A stretch of DNA of 13,233 nucleotides from Pseudomonadota bacterium. GTDB taxonomy: Bacteria; Pseudomonadota; Alphaproteobacteria; Ferrovibrionales; Ferrovibrionaceae. Of this stretch, positions 11,306 through 13,233 are shown in pieces (position 1 is the stretch's first letter; each line of letters begins with the position of its first letter). Position numbers and translations under genes: made by a program. Where the stretch lies: assembly GCA_021793055.1 (NCBI GenBank), contig JAJYTL010000060.1:1-13233 (forward strand), written 5' to 3'. The notes beneath the pieces are model-generated. The model did no database searches. It was not told the DNA's origin and saw nothing but the letters and a program-made list of their open reading frames with translations.

Positions 11306-13233
11306 ATGATCCGGCAAGTTGAACTCGTCGAGACGGTCCTCGCCTACGATCCGGAAGCGGACGAGAATCTGCTTAACCGCGCCTATGTCTTCTCGATGCA
11401 GGCGCACGGCAGCCAGAAGCGCGCGTCCGGCGATCCCTATTTCTCCCACCCCTTGGAAGTCGCCGGCATTCTCGCCGGCATGAAGCTCGACACGGCGACG
11501 ATCGTCACCGCGCTTCTTCACGATACGCTCGAGGACACGCTCGCCACCTATAGCGAGCTTGAGGAGCTCTTCGGGCCCGAGGTCGCGACCCTGGTGGACG
11601 GCGTGACCAAGCTTTCGCGCCTCGAACTCCCATCCGACCGAACCCGCCAGGCGGAGAATTTCCGCAAGCTCCTGCTTGCCATGTCGCACGATATCCGCGT
11701 GCTTCTGGTCAAGCTCGCCGATCGTCTGCACAACATGCGGACGCTGCATTACCTGGAGCCGGAGCGGCGGCGGCGCATCGCCGCCGAGACCATGGAGATC
11801 TTCGCGCCGCTAGCCGAGCGCATCGGCATGCAGGCGATGAAGGACGAGCTCGACGATCTCGCCTTCGCCGAGATCAACCCGGAAGCGCGCAATTCGGTGC
11901 TCGCCCGGCTCGAGTTCCTGAACAGCCAGGACGGCAATCTGGTCGAGCGCATTGCCGCCGAGGTCCAGCGCGCGCTGACCGAGCAAGGCGTGACCTGCGC
12001 CGTCACTGGCCGGCAGAAACTGCCTTATTCCATCTGGCGCAAGATGGAGCGGAAGAATATTTCCTTCGAGCAACTCTCGGACATCATGGCGTTCCGCGTC
12101 GTCGTCGCGGACATTTCCGCCTGCTATCACGCGCTCGGCGTGGTGCACTCGAGCTATCCGATGATTCCGGGCCGCTTCAAGGACTATATTTCGACGCCCA
12201 AGCCGAACGGCTACCGCTCGCTGCACACCACCGTGATCGGACCCGAGCGCCAGCGCATCGAGGTGCAGATTCGCAGCCAGGAGATGCAGGAAGTGGCCGA
12301 GCTCGGCGTCGCCGCGCACTGGCAGTACAAGCAGCAGGTGCCGGAAACCGAAGGCGGCCGCTATCGCTGGCTGCGGGAGCTTCTGGAAATCCTGGAGCAC
12401 GCGTCGAGCGCCGAGGAATTCCTCGAACACACCAAGCTCACGATGTTCGAGGACCAGGTCTTCTGCTTCACGCCGAAGGGCGACGTGATCCCGCTGCCGC
12501 GCAAGGCGACCCCGGTCGACTTCGCCTACGCGGTCCATTCCGACGTCGGCGATACCTGCGTCGGCGCCAAGATCAACGGCCGCCTGATGCCGCTTCGCAC
12601 CGAGCTGAACAACGGCGACCAGGTGGAAATTCTCCGCTCGCGCACCCAGACGCCGTCGCCGACCTGGGAAAACTTCGCCGTCACCGGCCGCGCGCGCTCG
12701 CGCATTCGCCGCTTCATCCGCAATCAGCAGCGCGCCCAATACATCCATCTCGGCCGCGAGATCGTGCACAAGGCCTTTCGCGAGACCGGCCATACCTTCT
12801 CCGACAAGGCGCTCGACGCCGCCTTCAAGGTGCTGAAGACGAAGAACGCCGACGATCTTTTCGCCGCCGTCGGCGATGGCACCCTGACCGGGCGGGCAGT
12901 GATCGAGGCGATCTTTCCCGGCGAGAAGGTTCGGGTCGAGAGCGACAAGGTGGTGCCGCTCGCCCGCGCCCGCGCCCGTGCCCGCGCGGGCAAGGGCGGC
13001 GCGGTGCCGATCCGCGGCCTTATTCCCGGCATGGCGGTTCACATGGCGGGCTGCTGCCATCCGCTGCCGGGTGATCGCATCGTCGGCATCATCACCACCG
13101 GCAAGGGCGTCACCATCCATACCATCGACTGCGACACCCTGGAGCAGCTCGGCGATCAGCCCGAGCGCTGGCTCGACGTCGGCTGGGACGTGGACAGCGA
13201 CGACCGCGAATCCGCCCATGTCGGGCGTATCGC
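11306..13233 (+). CDS. spoT: Bifunctional (p)ppGpp synthetase/hydrolase, partial at right edge
   Basis: A long RelA/SpoT homologue, 642 codons visible and still open at the window end. The HD hydrolase domain is intact: H48 (YFSHPL), H72-D73 with ED at 76-77 (LLHDTLED), D139 and N143 (KLADRLHNMRT), all five residues before their counterparts in Streptococcus Rel as I recall them. The synthetase domain has RFKD (290-293), the signature of bifunctional enzymes rather than monofunctional RelA, then NGYRSLHT (301-308) and EVQIRS (319-324). A TGS domain spans about 385-445 (FCFTPKGDVIPLP). After a helical region comes an Ala-Arg repeat (553-560) and the zinc-finger/CC region AGCCHPLPGD (581-590). 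The C-terminal ACT domain lies beyond the edge. The ATG at 11306 lies 48 nt after rpoZ; a weak GAGAG precedes it. Probably the sole long RSH of this organism. Confidence 0.96.
   Translation, partial: MIRQVELVETVLAYDPEADENLLNRAYVFSMQAHGSQKRASGDPYFSHPLEVAGILAGMKLDTATIVTALLHDTLEDTLATYSELEELFGPEVATLVDGVTKLSRLELPSDRTRQAENFRKLLLAMSHDIRVLLVKLADRLHNMRTLHYLEPERRRRIAAETMEIFAPLAERIGMQAMKDELDDLAFAEINPEARNSVLARLEFLNSQDGNLVERIAAEVQRALTEQGVTCAVTGRQKLPYSIWRKMERKNISFEQLSDIMAFRVVVADISACYHALGVVHSSYPMIPGRFKDYISTPKPNGYRSLHTTVIGPERQRIEVQIRSQEMQEVAELGVAAHWQYKQQVPETEGGRYRWLRELLEILEHASSAEEFLEHTKLTMFEDQVFCFTPKGDVIPLPRKATPVDFAYAVHSDVGDTCVGAKINGRLMPLRTELNNGDQVEILRSRTQTPSPTWENFAVTGRARSRIRRFIRNQQRAQYIHLGREIVHKAFRETGHTFSDKALDAAFKVLKTKNADDLFAAVGDGTLTGRAVIEAIFPGEKVRVESDKVVPLARARARARAGKGGAVPIRGLIPGMAVHMAGCCHPLPGDRIVGIITTGKGVTIHTIDCDTLEQLGDQPERWLDVGWDVDSDDRESAHVGRI

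Noticed and set aside
11810..13219. A 469-codon minus-strand open frame opposite spoT, and another of 315 codons at 10802-11749
   Set aside because: Both are antisense to rpoZ/spoT, whose motifs are complete; the antisense translations show no recognisable family.

Overview
The window is a gene-dense piece of a G+C-rich chromosome, most likely from an alphaproteobacterium of the Rhodospirillales type. This placement rests on recalled gene order (dapA-smpB; NYN gene, folK, rpoZ, single bifunctional spoT/rel), the HPPK N-terminal style and the protein sequences. No database search was possible. Thirteen protein genes are supported, twelve complete and one (spoT/rel) cut by the right edge. I see no tRNA, rRNA, CRISPR array or intact mobile element.

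Left edge (1-258): no convincing gene. The first 150 bases are only 51% G+C by direct count (76 of 150) and may be an eroded insertion-sequence end.

Minus-strand block (259-6411): reading leftward from 6411, this holds a soluble lytic transglycosylase (slt type), an alpha/beta hydrolase, a PLP-dependent serine/threonine dehydratase-like enzyme, a DedA membrane protein and a TetA-like MFS exporter. Gaps of 44, 24, 231 and 10 nt suggest two units: slt-hydrolase-dehydratase and dedA-MFS. Envelope maintenance and membrane transport dominate.

Centre (6412-8581, plus strand): a 122-nt divergent promoter region separates slt from dapA. dapA, smpB and a cytosolic sulfite-oxidase-fold molybdoenzyme follow with spacings of 4 and 1 nt, so they are very probably co-transcribed.

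Minus-strand pair (8593-9917): a NYN/LabA-type PIN-like nuclease gene overlaps by 4 nt a family-5 uracil-DNA glycosylase gene, so the two are probably translationally coupled.

Right part (9918-13233, plus strand): a 315-nt divergent regulatory region contains an AT-rich island and short direct repeats. It is followed by folK, rpoZ (omega with a long acidic tail) and the bifunctional (p)ppGpp synthetase/hydrolase.

The content is largely core metabolism, translation quality control, DNA repair and stringent response. I found no clearly new multi-gene system. The best second looks are the coupled nuclease/glycosylase pair, the cytosolic molybdoenzyme fused into the dapA-smpB operon, substitutions in conserved motifs (slt, glycosylase, dehydratase) and structured intergenic DNA.
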